This document shows positions 50,201 to 59,016 of a stretch of 64,000 bases of DNA, piece after piece (within the stretch, counting starts at the first letter, position 1; each line of letters begins with the position of its first letter). The notes beneath the pieces are model-generated. The model had not been told where the DNA came from, did no database searches, and saw only the letters and a list, made by a program, of their open reading frames with translations. The position numbers and the translations under genes were made by a program. Source of the stretch: Sulfurimicrobium sp963779055 (GTDB lineage: Bacteria; Pseudomonadota; Gammaproteobacteria; Burkholderiales; Sulfuricellaceae); NCBI GenBank assembly GCA_963779055.1, contig CAVZWN010000004.1:1-64000 (forward strand), given 5' to 3'.

Positions 50201-50675
50201 CCGCGGGAATCGGCAAACCGCCTTCAACGATGTGGAACACGCCCTTGGTCGTGCGACGGTCGTTGCGCGGATTGTGCAGCACGCCCTGAGGCAGACGGTA
50301 GGAATCGACAAACTCGGCGCTGAAATGCTGGCCATCGACCGGCAGGGAGAGTTCGCGCGCAAGCCTTGGACGGTCCAGCACGAAGGTGGAGCCCGGCAAT
50401 GCGACTTCACTCTCGACGCCGTTTTTCCGCAGATAGGCATTGAGGAAATTCTGGATGCGCTGATCCGCCGGACAGCGGTAATCGGCCAGCAACCGCTTCT
50501 GATGCTGATAACTGCGCAGCAGGTCGGCAGCAATATGCAAGGGTGAAGCGGCATCGATTCCCTGTGGAACAGGCAAACCAAGCGCAGCCAGATGGAGATT
50601 GATATGCTGAATCAGTTCCAGCCGTTCATCCGTCGCATCCTGCAGACCCTGATGGCCTTTTATTACCGCACCCAT
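47223..50675 (-). CDS. Probable PPi-type phosphoenolpyruvate carboxykinase
   Basis: 1150 residues from the ATG at 50675, with GGGAGAAG upstream. Length and composition match the large (about 130 kDa) PPi-dependent PEPCK described from Entamoeba and Propionibacterium, which interconverts PEP + CO2 + phosphate and oxaloacetate + PPi. Segments I associate with that family: CRDMSGVVVTLIADNYFGYSKKEVKSQISYAAN, EEEHSGGALAFPSFNLGE, HKPCTVSGGGKSEISKS (a phosphate-binding loop) and FNSLRATADLNNALVSYI. No signal peptide or membrane helix. It is a single-gene unit. The assignment rests on recall of the family, not on a search. Confidence 0.72.
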   Translation of the reverse strand: MGAVIKGHQGLQDATDERLELIQHINLHLAALGLPVPQGIDAASPLHIAADLLRSYQHQKRLLADYRCPADQRIQNFLNAYLRKNGVESEVALPGSTFVLDRPRLARELSLPVDGQHFSAEFVDSYRLPQGVLHNPRNDRRTTKGVFHIVEGGLPIPADKSAVPAIAFAGLLKAALNPPRDTLYLPFTSGQAEHAESWVSLLLRPLVAPEVPGISHEKTMETRFFAPGSLVSNLDFVERIFGNGGNPCLPENDAALDVLHWSGHTGCVILAPHLVRLKKAELGLPHWDQASERQRREGMCWREENELYNGGQPFKITCRDMSGVVVTLIADNYFGYSKKEVKSQISYAANLFGGCEEEHSGGALAFPSFNLGEVFRPDSRIRTDGHDFDGLVSLFGEVMHVRDEGYGVDKHYPDIIYVPEDATMHLLDQTIHWPRNGEMQTIKLLAGRTYIHPCGYKVHMEKHPHAPTWRLIGTDAEGTFVHKPCTVSGGGKSEISKSIVGTIISGPFYVRDMHDDLAQVQEIFDRDYSARFRSAQARDSRPLLSDERTLGSVIKLLTPSESAYTGEYNQWLESIPQHIRALVFVIKRFYRPEWGGAWRKHFSVDMVNGYPGHELKYNGRRLVASFLRVGVEPDGSWRMYKLRHDFIGAGKIQTEDDITASITVPAARLAHLNPDYANPSVKLAVNCEQRLFQRPDDAIHRGLDLQAETDLAGPDNFISNFEPLTTADAREMVDDAIGLEMFSPLMKQLVQDAGKAPDDHYFVSSAHPRIVDGKPSANVRYLQRRPDLVNPRDRYIAEMGARLYRRVPLNEAVHFPVNAVMPGRRNNPPDRAQGIRPLAVYNPIHYQELPELFMDFIASLTGKSPSTTGAGSEGALTKGPFNSLRATADLNNALVSYIISGYDGFSTAAGHIGPNRRVDHDISLLIPELWCRMSVRERDPQRMIERGYLEPVADFDYQGRQILASRLGYRITSHFVHGNFGKIFDNPMAVFDEAMLRPETQDLESFADGVDNIVEAQRRVAQNYLDDGSVNDACPPLKAILHIMATGRYEGKDVNHPEIRSMFTREALLASDWYQERLSIKQQRDVALWLRHEENLQRFLERQNQLTEAERGHYAGLLEQARKEQAYVSGAQYLNDLSGTLGADWIHRNG

Positions 50676-50808
50676 TACTTCTCCCGAGATAAATTTTCAT
50701 GTCACAAAACGGGGCTCACCCACGTTCCATTCGCAATTCAAGCCTATTGTGCCGCTACGCAAACCCGACATTTTCGCAGCTTGAGCACCATATCCATATC
50801 AAAATTTT

Positions 50809-51351
50809 TTAGATATCCATAGAAACCGGCATGCAATGGCTAATCGCCCTGGCCCTTGCAAGCGCATCCGGCACGTCCTCCAGCATCCCAAGCAGCACCT
50901 GGATGGGTTCTTCATGAGAAACGATCAGGATGCGCTGCTGAGGGATTTCGCGCAGGCGCTCCAGAAACCGCTGCAGGCGCGACTTCATTTCGGCAAATGA
51001 TTCACAGCCCGGCACCACGGCATTCAGGCGGTCTGGCACCTGGGCACGATGCCATGCGCTGCATGGCAAACCTTCAAAGGCAAATGCGCCGGTCTCGTTG
51101 ATCCGGCGGTCAACGACAATGGGTACGCCGCCGCCCTGATTGATGATCTCCGCCGTCTGGCGCGCACGCGGAAATTCGGAACAATAAATCACCTCGATCG
51201 CCACTGATGCCAGCGCCGAGCGGCAGCAAGCCGCCTGCTCGCGGCCGGTCACGGTCAGGTCGTTGCGCACATCGGGGTGGCTGTTGACCCGGTCGAGCAG
51301 GTTATAAGCCGCCTCGCCGTGCCGCACGAAATATAGGGTCTTGCCGGACAA
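50809..51351 (-). CDS. Histidine phosphatase family protein
   Basis: 180 residues. The RHG motif is in LYFVRHGEAAYNLLDRVNSHPD at the N-terminus. YCSEFPRARQTAEII, RINETGAFAFEGLP and the second catalytic His in ILIVSHEEPIQVLLG complete the site. Members are phosphoglycerate mutases, SixA-like or nucleotide phosphatases; the substrate is not clear. Last gene of gcvR-AF1514-phosphatase, one base after the preceding stop. Confidence 0.9.
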   Translation of the reverse strand: MSGKTLYFVRHGEAAYNLLDRVNSHPDVRNDLTVTGREQAACCRSALASVAIEVIYCSEFPRARQTAEIINQGGGVPIVVDRRINETGAFAFEGLPCSAWHRAQVPDRLNAVVPGCESFAEMKSRLQRFLERLREIPQQRILIVSHEEPIQVLLGMLEDVPDALARARAISHCMPVSMDI

Positions 51352-51352
51352 A

Positions 51353-51697
51353 TCAGAAATCGAGCGGCAGATAGAAAAACACGAAGCGCCCTGCTTCGAT
51401 ATCCACCATCAGCGTGGCGCCGCGATACAGGGCGTAATCGACATAGCCCGGCACGGCGCTGCCCTGGTGGCATTCGCTGGCGTGCTGCGGCGATTCGAAA
51501 TCGCGGTCGCGGTCATACCATGAAAGCAGCATGCATTCGCCCAGGCGGGAGCGGGCTTCAGCTTCTGCAAGGCGCATCGCCACAAGGTAATCCGCGAGCG
51601 GCGGCTGGGGTGCCAGCTTCACCACGGTCACGGCAGAAAAATCCGCGACCGCCGGCACGTCGCAGGCGCACGACTCGATTTTCCGGGTTTCGCTCAC
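51353..51697 (-). CDS. AF1514-like small conserved protein
   Basis: 114 residues from a GTG at 51697 that overlaps the gcvR stop by GTGA. The longer open frame overlaps gcvR and is not used. An N-terminal CAC motif is followed by DFSAVTVVKLAPQPPLADYLVAMRLAEAEAR and a conserved C-terminal WYDRDRDFESPQHASECHQGSAVPGYVDYALYRGATLMVDIEAGRFVFFYL. I associate this end with the AF1514 family, first described in archaea. Function unknown. Coupling to gcvR is by overlap. Confidence 0.7.
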   Translation of the reverse strand: MSETRKIESCACDVPAVADFSAVTVVKLAPQPPLADYLVAMRLAEAEARSRLGECMLLSWYDRDRDFESPQHASECHQGSAVPGYVDYALYRGATLMVDIEAGRFVFFYLPLDF

Positions 51698-52240
51698 GCG
51701 CGAGCCGGCTCCAGAGAGGCATCCAGATTGAGGTCGTCGCAATGTTCGAAAAAGGCGTCGCGCAGCTGGGCAAGGGAGGTCCCGCCCGGCACACCCACGG
51801 TCATGTGCACGGCGAACATCGGGCTGCCGGTATGGGGCGCGGGATAACTGTCGGTCTCCAGTTCCTCGATATTGATGCCACTGGCGGCAAAAAAGCGTGC
51901 CAGATTGTGCACGATGCCGGGGTTGTCGAGCGCGACCACTTCCACCAGATAGGGCACGACAGGCACGTGCCGCTCGCGCTCCCGGGTCCACTTGTGGATG
52001 ATAGCCAGACCCAGCTCATCTCCCAGCGGGCCAAGCCGGCCTCTCCAGTGCGGTCAGCGCTTCCTTGCTGCCGGTGACGCGCATGATCAGGGCAAACTGC
52101 CCGCCCAGCACGCCCATACGGCTCTGCTCGATATTGCAGGCGCTGGCGGTGATCTGACTGGTCAATTTTTCGACCAGGCCGACCCGATCTTCGCCGGAAG
52201 CGGTGATTGCCAGACATTCGTTAGTAATGTGGGTAGTCAT
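51694..52240 (-). pseudogene. gcvR: gcvR-type ACT-domain regulator interrupted by a frameshift
   Basis: Two ACT domains are split across two frames. The first (ATG 52240; NECLAITASGEDRVGLVEKLTSQITASACNIEQSRMGVLGGQFALIMRV) stops at 52016-52018 after ALTALERPAWP. The coherent continuation GRLGPLGDELGLAIIHKW and the second domain VPYLVEVVALDNPGIVHNLARFFAASGINIEELETDSYPAP lie in the adjacent frame to 51694. One extra base near 52040 explains it. Repaired, the protein would be about 180 residues, the GcvR length. GcvR controls the glycine-cleavage activator. It may be a sequencing error. Confidence 0.75.
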
Positions 52241-52420
52241 GAAGAAATTCCGTGCAAATGGGGATGCAGCCAGTATAAATGGGAATGCGATGAAGCAAAA
52301 AGGGTTTGCCGCCATTTTCCGGGCGCATGAAAAACGCCCCGGAGGGGCGTTCAGTAGCGGGAGAAGAAGGATCAGAAGCCCGGCACCCAGCCTGCTGGAG
52401 GGTGATACCCCCCGGAGTGC

Positions 52421-54394
52421 TCAAGACTTGAAACGACTGGTTTCTGTTTTAACCCCGTTCGCCAGCGCCACCATTTCGCTGGCCGAATCCGACATTCGTG
52501 AAGCGGCTGCATGCGTTTCTTCAGTCATCTGGGCAACTTGTTCGACATGGCCGGCGATTTCGTTACTCGCCACGCTCTGCTCTTCCATTGCACTTGCGAT
52601 ATCCGCGATGGAAGCTCCCGTCTGATCGACAAACTCACGGATACGCCCGATGGCATCTCCCGCCTGTCCAGCGAGACGAACACCCTCATTCACGCGGGAT
52701 ACGCCATCCGCAATGGATTCAACCGCTCGCGATGTGCCGCCCTGAATGGTCTCGATCATGCGCGCGATATCCGCAGTGCTGGCAGACGTCCGCTCTGCCA
52801 GTTTTCGAACCTCATCCGCGACCACGGCAAACCCCCTGCCCTGCTCGCCCGCCCTGGCCGCTTCGATGGCGGCATTCAGTGCCAGCAGATTGGTCTGGTC
52901 CGCAATTTCCCGGATGGATTGGACAATAGACGAAATCTGGTTCGAATGCTCGCCCAGTTCCTCGACGATATTCGAGGATGTTTTAACTGCATTTGCAATT
53001 GAATGCATATCGGAAACCACGCGCAGGATGACCTCACCTCCCTCGATTGCGACATCCATCCCGGATTTTGCTGAAGCCCGGATTTCCTTCGTGGTTTCGG
53101 TGATGTGGGCAATACTGACGGTCATCTCCTCAACCGCTGCAGCCATGGCTGACGCCGCCTCACTCTGATTTCCGGCCGCATTGGAAAGTTTTTTTGCGGT
53201 AGCGGCGATCCCATCTGCCGCCGAATGTGAATTTTCCGACATGGCACCGATCTGCTTCATGCTGCTGCCGATTTCTGCCAGAAAACGATTGATATCCGCG
53301 GACAGCAGACCAATTTCATCACCAGTCGACGCATCGAGCCGAACGGACAGATCACGGTTCTTGCTGATGTCACCGATGGCCTGCCCCAGACCAGACAGGC
53401 GGCGGGTGATACCTGTCGCGACGACAAACCAGACAATAGCAACAAACAGCAGCATTCCAGCCCCGATCAGCGCCGACAAAATCATGCTGTTGCGCGCCGC
53501 TACGGTATTGGCGGCAGCCTGATCCAGAAGTCCCTGGGCCAGCATGTTTTCGATTTCATGCAGGGCATCGATTCGTGCACTTGAACTGGCGAACCACTTC
53601 TCGGGATCGACCCCGAAAGCGGATGTTTTCAGCGCACCCAGGCCACGCACCTTCGCGACTTCATTGAATGCAGCGCTGTCCTGTTTCGATAGCAGTGCAG
53701 ACGAAATATTTTCAGGCGCCCAGCGGGAAAATTCGTTCTGCAACTCATTCTGGGCTGCAATCTGGCCGACCCATTTGCGGTATTGCTCCGGTTCGATAGC
53801 GTCGGCAAGAAAAACGCCCGTCATTAATGCCCGCTCCTGCCCGGCCTGCTCCTTCATGGAAAGAAAGTTCATATAGGCGCTGGCCAGCCGGGACATTTCT
53901 GCATCAGAGATATCGCGACTGACGACAGAGGGAATAATCTCAAGGAGGGTGTTTATGGTGCCGGTGAAATAGCCTGCAGCAGCCTGTGCCCCAATCGATA
54001 GAGAATCTGCGCTTTTTCGCATCTCCGGCAGCTTTTTCAAAGCGGCATCGGCCTTTTCCATACTGCCGGAAATAGCCGCCGTTTTCGTTTCAGGCGCCAT
54101 GGCAGCATAGGTATTGTGCATTTTTTCTATCGAGGCGTCCGTCTTTTGCCGCCATCCCGGCAGCACAGAAGCAAACAGCTTGCCCTGGCTTCGGACAAAG
54201 CCGACCGTAGCGCCGCGCTCCCGCTGTAATTCATGCGCCATCGGCCCGGCATCGACAACCAGGGTGATCTGCTCACTCATGACCCGCATGTTTCGCCATT
54301 CTTTTAACGAATGATAAATATCTGTGCCAACAGACCATGTCATACCCAGCATGGGTACAGCAGCAAGCAGCGCAATCTTGTGCGAAATTTTCAT
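52421..54394 (-). CDS. Methyl-accepting chemotaxis protein with NIT sensor domain
   Basis: 657 residues. First helix at about 7-22; a periplasmic NIT-type all-helical domain (about 40-300) with AHELQRERGATVGFVRSQGKLFASVLPGWRQKTDASI; second helix at about 308-327; HAMP (about 328-380); and a signalling domain with the hairpin tip IADQTNLLALNAAIEAARAGEQGRGFAVVADEVRKLAERT. NIT domains bind nitrate/nitrite in related receptors, a likely but unproven ligand here. No che genes are adjacent, so it serves a pathway encoded elsewhere. Confidence 0.95.
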   Translation of the reverse strand: MKISHKIALLAAVPMLGMTWSVGTDIYHSLKEWRNMRVMSEQITLVVDAGPMAHELQRERGATVGFVRSQGKLFASVLPGWRQKTDASIEKMHNTYAAMAPETKTAAISGSMEKADAALKKLPEMRKSADSLSIGAQAAAGYFTGTINTLLEIIPSVVSRDISDAEMSRLASAYMNFLSMKEQAGQERALMTGVFLADAIEPEQYRKWVGQIAAQNELQNEFSRWAPENISSALLSKQDSAAFNEVAKVRGLGALKTSAFGVDPEKWFASSSARIDALHEIENMLAQGLLDQAAANTVAARNSMILSALIGAGMLLFVAIVWFVVATGITRRLSGLGQAIGDISKNRDLSVRLDASTGDEIGLLSADINRFLAEIGSSMKQIGAMSENSHSAADGIAATAKKLSNAAGNQSEAASAMAAAVEEMTVSIAHITETTKEIRASAKSGMDVAIEGGEVILRVVSDMHSIANAVKTSSNIVEELGEHSNQISSIVQSIREIADQTNLLALNAAIEAARAGEQGRGFAVVADEVRKLAERTSASTADIARMIETIQGGTSRAVESIADGVSRVNEGVRLAGQAGDAIGRIREFVDQTGASIADIASAMEEQSVASNEIAGHVEQVAQMTEETHAAASRMSDSASEMVALANGVKTETSRFKS

Positions 54395-54666
54395 CTATAA
54401 CCCCAATTTATGAACTGAAAGCCCTCTGAGCCGCCCCCAGGCAATACGCCAGGAAAGGCACAGGGTTAAGAGCGCCGCAAGAATTGCGTACGGAAGCCCA
54501 AGCCGGCACTTTGCCGCATTTCAGAAATGCACAAGGAAAGCAATACGGTTATTTATTTATTTTATGGGTGCGCACAAGAATAACATTGACATGGCAACAT
54601 GGGAATACAAGTTGGCATAATCGCCGCCGCGGCTTCCTGCTGATGCACCGGCAAGCCGGCGCTCTG

Positions 54667-56610
54667 TCAATAGATCAGGTTCAGCATCACCATCACAACA
54701 GCAAGGAACAGCAGCGTCATGATGCCGCCGGCACGCAGGAAATCCGTCACCTTGTAACCTGCCGGGCCCATGATCAGGGCGTTGACCTGATGGGTGGGCA
54801 GGAGGAAGGAGTTGGAGGTGGCGAGCGCCACGGTCAGCGCGAACACCGCCGGATTGGCCCCGGCGCCGATGGCGATATTCACCGCCAGGGGCACCAGCAG
54901 CACAGTGGCGCCGACATTCGACATCACCAGGGTGAACAGGGTGGCGAGTACGGCGATGGCCAGTTGCAGCACCCAGATCGGCAGTCCGCCGAGCAGGATC
55001 AGCGTCTGCTGGGCGATCCAGGCCGCCGTGCCGCTGGTCTCCACTGCCAGCCCGAGCGGGATCAGGCTGGCGAGCAGGAACACCGACTTCCAGCTCACCG
55101 CGTGGTAGGCCTCCTCGATGCGCAGCACGCCGGAGAGAATCATGCCGATCGCCCCGGTCATCAGGGCGAGGGACAGACGCACATCGGTGAACAGCAACAT
55201 GAACAAGGCGATGCCGAAGAAGGTCAGGGCCGGGACAACCTTGTGCGGACGCAGTTCCTCGTGTGGATATTCGGTGGTAATGACCACGAAGTTCTTGTCA
55301 CGCTCCAGGCGGGCCAGCGCCGCCCAGGTGGTATGCACGATCAGGGCGTCACCGGCCTGCAGCGGCAGGTTGCGAATACCGTCACCCTTGCGCAGGGTTT
55401 TTCCGCCCCGGTGCAGGGCCACCATGGCGATGCCGTAGGTCTTGCGCATCCACACGTCGCGGGCGCTCTTGCCTACCAGATCGGAACTTGGCGGGATGAC
55501 CACCTCTGCGATGCCGGCATTGGTGGCGGCCAACTGTTCGGCAAAAGTTTCCAGATTATTGCGCAGTTCCAGACCGCTGGCCGTGACAAAAGCCCGCAGA
55601 TTTTCAGGCGAAGCCAGGATGCCGAGCACGGTGTTGGCTTCGATACCTACATCGCGGTCAAGACTGCCGGGGCCGACGCGCAGATCCTTGCCGCTACGGG
55701 CAGCGATCACTCTTATTCGTGCCTCGGCCTCGACCTCATCCAGCTTTTTCCCCACCAGAGGACTGCCTGCCTTTACCACAACCTCGAACAGGTCGTAATT
55801 AAGGCCGTAGATATCCTGGAAATACTGCATGGCATTGGTGCCACTGGTGATGTCGTCGTGCTTGCCGCCGGGTAGTACAAAACGTCCGGCAAGCACGAAA
55901 TAGGCGATCCCGGTAGTCAGCAGGGCAATGCCAATGGGGGTAACCGAAAACAGTGACCAGGTGGCCATCTGTTGCGCGGGCGCCAGTGCCTTGTTGGAAG
56001 TAAGAATCAGGTCGTTGAGCAGGATCAGGGGGCTGGAGCCAACCATGGTGATGGTGCCGCCCAGAATGGCACAGAAGCCCATGGGCATCAGCAGCCGGGA
56101 CATGGGCAATCCGGTATGGGCCGAAATGCGGCTGACCACCGGCAGAAACAGGGCTGCGGCACCCACGTTCTGCATGAAACTGGAAATGAAGCCGACCGAG
56201 CCTGAAATGGCGGGGATAACCCTGGCCTCGGTATGACCGGCCAGCTTCAGGATGGTGCCCGCCACCTTGCCCATCAGCCCGGTCTTGTCCAGTCCGGCGC
56301 CGATGATCATCACGGCAATGATGGACATCACCGCATTACTGGAAAAACCCCGGAACAGCTCTGAAGTTGGCACCAGAGGCTGCGCCAGACCCAGCACACC
56401 GCTGAATGAGCTGATCAGGCCCAGCAGGACCATGATGCTCACCGCCGCCACATCCACACCCACGATCTCGAAAGAGAACAGGAAAACCGTCAGCAGCAGG
56501 ATGCCCATGACCACGGCAATTTCAACGCTGGGAACCACGGAAGCGGCAGCCAGGCCAATCAGCAGAAAGATGGATGCGGCAACGATATTCTTGACGGGGA
56601 TATTGAGCAT
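54667..56610 (-). CDS. SLC13-type permease with two RCK_C domains
   Basis: 647 residues from the ATG at 56610; the longer open frame adds 19 unlikely residues. An N-terminal membrane half (about 1-205), two central RCK_C domains (about 225-400; YDLFEVVVKAGSPLVGKKLDEVEAEARIRV and EVVIPPSSDLVGKSARDVWMRKTYGIAMVAL) and a C-terminal membrane half. The signatures GSSPLILLND and LPTHQVNALIMGPAGYK mark the two inverted repeats. It should carry divalent anions with Na+ or H+. Unlike the paralogue at 6811 it has two RCK_C units. Confidence 0.9.
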   Translation of the reverse strand: MLNIPVKNIVAASIFLLIGLAAASVVPSVEIAVVMGILLLTVFLFSFEIVGVDVAAVSIMVLLGLISSFSGVLGLAQPLVPTSELFRGFSSNAVMSIIAVMIIGAGLDKTGLMGKVAGTILKLAGHTEARVIPAISGSVGFISSFMQNVGAAALFLPVVSRISAHTGLPMSRLLMPMGFCAILGGTITMVGSSPLILLNDLILTSNKALAPAQQMATWSLFSVTPIGIALLTTGIAYFVLAGRFVLPGGKHDDITSGTNAMQYFQDIYGLNYDLFEVVVKAGSPLVGKKLDEVEAEARIRVIAARSGKDLRVGPGSLDRDVGIEANTVLGILASPENLRAFVTASGLELRNNLETFAEQLAATNAGIAEVVIPPSSDLVGKSARDVWMRKTYGIAMVALHRGGKTLRKGDGIRNLPLQAGDALIVHTTWAALARLERDKNFVVITTEYPHEELRPHKVVPALTFFGIALFMLLFTDVRLSLALMTGAIGMILSGVLRIEEAYHAVSWKSVFLLASLIPLGLAVETSGTAAWIAQQTLILLGGLPIWVLQLAIAVLATLFTLVMSNVGATVLLVPLAVNIAIGAGANPAVFALTVALATSNSFLLPTHQVNALIMGPAGYKVTDFLRAGGIMTLLFLAVVMVMLNLIY

Positions 56611-56774
56611 GACGAGTCCTGAAGCTGGTGTGGGCGCGAAATTCAGAAAACCCCGGGCCGGGCCCACTGGCCGAAAAAAACCGGGGGAGGGTCGCTATTT
56701 TACAGGCTAAATGGTGAAAACCGAAAAGCGCTCAAATATGCGCCAGGAAGAACATCGGCCGCCGCTGAATCCGG

Positions 56775-57581
56775 CTATTCCTTCCGGCTCTTCATAATCA
56801 GGTCATAGGCAAGCTGCACTTCCTTTGCCTGCTCGGTCGCCACGGCGATCATATCTTCCGGAACGCCCTGACCCATCAGTTTGTCCGGGTGATACTGGCT
56901 CATCAGCTTGCGATAAGCCCTTTTAACTTCCTGGTCGCTGCTATCCTGGCTTACGCCCAGTGCTTTGTAGGCATCCTCCAGAGCTGAGGCCGAAGTGACC
57001 TGACCACCGGCAAAATGCGACTGGTTCAGAATCATATCCAGCATATGTCTGAACGCTGCCTGGTCATAACCCAGATGGCGGGCAATCTCCATCAGCAGGC
57101 GCTCCTCTGCCGAATCGATGCGCCCATCAGACAAAGCCATCACAATCAGGTAAACCAGCAACATCTGTTTCAGGCTGTGCGTATGGCCGCAAACGACCAT
57201 GAAGCGCCTTATGCGCGGCTCAAAATCAAAATCCGGAGCAGCGCCCTGCTTGAAAAGAGCAATAACCTGCTGCCTGTGCCCGGCAGTCATGCCCAGCTTC
57301 TGAATAAACTGCTCGACATGCTCGATCTCATCTTTTGAAATATGACCGTCTGCCTTGGCAAGCTTCCCCATCAAGAGAAAAACAGTTTCAAGAAAAACCG
57401 CCTGACGATGCGCGGCACTAAGCGGGTTAACGCCACCAGCGCCATAAGTGCGATAACGATCGGCAAGGCTTCCCAGAAAAAATCCGGCAAATGCACCGAA
57501 AAATCCGAACAGAAAGTACCCTAACAAGGCACCAATAAGCTTGAACAAAGCAACTCCTGAAATCGCGTGCGAAAGCATCAA
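56775..57581 (-). CDS. djlA: Co-chaperone DjlA
   Basis: 268 residues. An N-terminal glycine-rich membrane helix (FKLIGALLGYFLFGFFGAFAGFFLG), a TerB-like domain (about 45-190; FLETVFLLMGKLAKADGHISKDEIEHVEQFIQKLG) and a C-terminal J domain with YHPDKLMGQGVPEDM, the HPD motif that stimulates DnaK. An ATG one codon later is equally likely as start. DjlA tunes envelope stress responses through DnaK. Confidence 0.95.
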   Translation of the reverse strand: MMLSHAISGVALFKLIGALLGYFLFGFFGAFAGFFLGSLADRYRTYGAGGVNPLSAAHRQAVFLETVFLLMGKLAKADGHISKDEIEHVEQFIQKLGMTAGHRQQVIALFKQGAAPDFDFEPRIRRFMVVCGHTHSLKQMLLVYLIVMALSDGRIDSAEERLLMEIARHLGYDQAAFRHMLDMILNQSHFAGGQVTSASALEDAYKALGVSQDSSDQEVKRAYRKLMSQYHPDKLMGQGVPEDMIAVATEQAKEVQLAYDLIMKSRKE

Positions 57582-57695
57582 TTATAAACGTATTGAATTG
57601 CCATGACGGCATCGTGATGATGGGCGGCAATGCCATGTCACCCGCAAGCAAGCAATTTTTCGCTCAAATTTGAGTGATGATGAGATAATGCTGAA

Positions 57696-57983
57696 ATGAA
57701 CGATCAGCAACCAACTTCTCCACGCCGTCGCCAGCAAGAGCTTCTGGCCATCCCGGAACGCCAGCGGACAGATGCCGAGTGGGACGAGCTTAATGAACTG
57801 GAAATCACGTTAGCTTCCGTGAACCGGGTAGATGCACGTGATCAGGGCAATCGCCGCCCCGCCCCTGCACCTGCCGACAGGCAAAAACCGGGCGCTGGCG
57901 CCGGAACGCAGGGCAAAAGACCAGCCAGGAAATTTCACAAGAGACCCCCCAAGGGGAATCCCCCTTCAGGGCAGGCCGGCTAG
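57696..57983 (+). CDS. Small basic hypothetical protein
   Basis: 95 residues from ATG 57696. The first half is acidic-helical (RRRQQELLAIPERQRTDAEWDELNELEITL); the second is Pro, Gly, Arg and Lys-rich and probably disordered (APADRQKPGAGAGTQGKRPARKFHKRPPKG). A GATAAT box lies just upstream. I see no known domain. The regular acidic helix and good start context support coding, and a nucleic-acid-binding tail is possible. Confidence 0.6.
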   Translation: MNDQQPTSPRRRQQELLAIPERQRTDAEWDELNELEITLASVNRVDARDQGNRRPAPAPADRQKPGAGAGTQGKRPARKFHKRPPKGNPPSGQAG

Positions 57984-58063
57984 CTCCTTCCCTGAAAAAC
58001 AGGAGCAGCGCCCAGTTTTTTTGTGCGCCGAACGCCTGACCTGATTCCGAGATATTCCCTACC

Positions 58064-58990
58064 ATGAGCAAGGCATCCAATCTTCATGCCGTCCTCCAGA
58101 GACCCGGAGCGATTGCAGCCACCCATTCCGGCTCCTTCCATGCGGACGAGGTTTTGTCCGCTGCCGTATTGCGGCTGGCAAACCCTTCCATCACCCTGCT
58201 GCGCACCCGCGACCAGGTACAGCTGGACGCCGCAGACATCGTGTTTGATGTGGGGCGAGTTTTTAATCCGGAAACCTGCCGTTTTGACCATCACCAGCTG
58301 GAATTCAGTGAAGCGCGGGCGAACGGCATTCCTTTCAGTTCGTTCGGCCTGATCTGGCGGGAACTGGGCGCAGAACTTTGCGGCTCGGCGAGCGCGGCAG
58401 CCAGGGTGGATCGCCTGCTGGTGCAAGGCGTGGACGCGATAGATTGCGGAGTAAACCTGTGCAAGGAAACGCAGCTTGCAACCGTGATGTCCATTTCCGC
58501 CATTATTGGCGGCTTCAATCCCGGCTGGCAGGATGACGGTTCAGCGGAAGCCAGGGACGCAGCCTTTGATCAGGCGGTCGTCTGCGCAGAAACCATCCTG
58601 CAAAACACCATCCGCGAAGCCCGCGGGCTGGAAGCCGCCCGGGCCGTTGTGGAACAGGGCGCTTTGTCTGAATCGGGGCGCCTGCTGGTGCTGGAGAGCG
58701 GCGCACCATGGAAGGAAGTTGTATTGGGGTCGTCAAAGTACGCCCAGCTTATATACGTCGTTTCCCCGGACACCCAGACGAAATGGCATATACACACGGT
58801 TCCGGATCAGGCTGGAAACTTCAGCAACCGGAAATCCCTGCCAGCGGCCTGGGCAGGCCTGGACGGAGAAGAACTGGATAAAGTTACTGGCATCTCCGGC
58901 TGCGTGTTCTGCCACAGGGCGCGCTTTGTCGCAGGCCACTTAACAAAGGATGGCGCGATGGAAATGGCGAGGCTGGCGCTGCTGGATTAG
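58064..58990 (+). CDS. MYG1 / UPF0160 family exonuclease-like protein
   Basis: 308 residues, DHH-related. THSGSFHADEVLSAAVLRL, VFDVGRVFNPETCRFDHHQLEF, SSFGLIWRELG, and ISAIIGGFNPGW, then HIHTVPDQAGNFSNRKSLPAAWAGLDGEEL and the C-terminal CVFCHRARFVAG are the MYG1 signature set. The eukaryotic homologue is a 3'-5' RNA exonuclease. The metal-binding Asp/His cluster is complete. Bacterial role unknown. Confidence 0.93.
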   Translation: MSKASNLHAVLQRPGAIAATHSGSFHADEVLSAAVLRLANPSITLLRTRDQVQLDAADIVFDVGRVFNPETCRFDHHQLEFSEARANGIPFSSFGLIWRELGAELCGSASAAARVDRLLVQGVDAIDCGVNLCKETQLATVMSISAIIGGFNPGWQDDGSAEARDAAFDQAVVCAETILQNTIREARGLEAARAVVEQGALSESGRLLVLESGAPWKEVVLGSSKYAQLIYVVSPDTQTKWHIHTVPDQAGNFSNRKSLPAAWAGLDGEELDKVTGISGCVFCHRARFVAGHLTKDGAMEMARLALLD

Positions 58991-59016
58991 GGCTTATCCG
59001 GGCAGCACATTACGGA

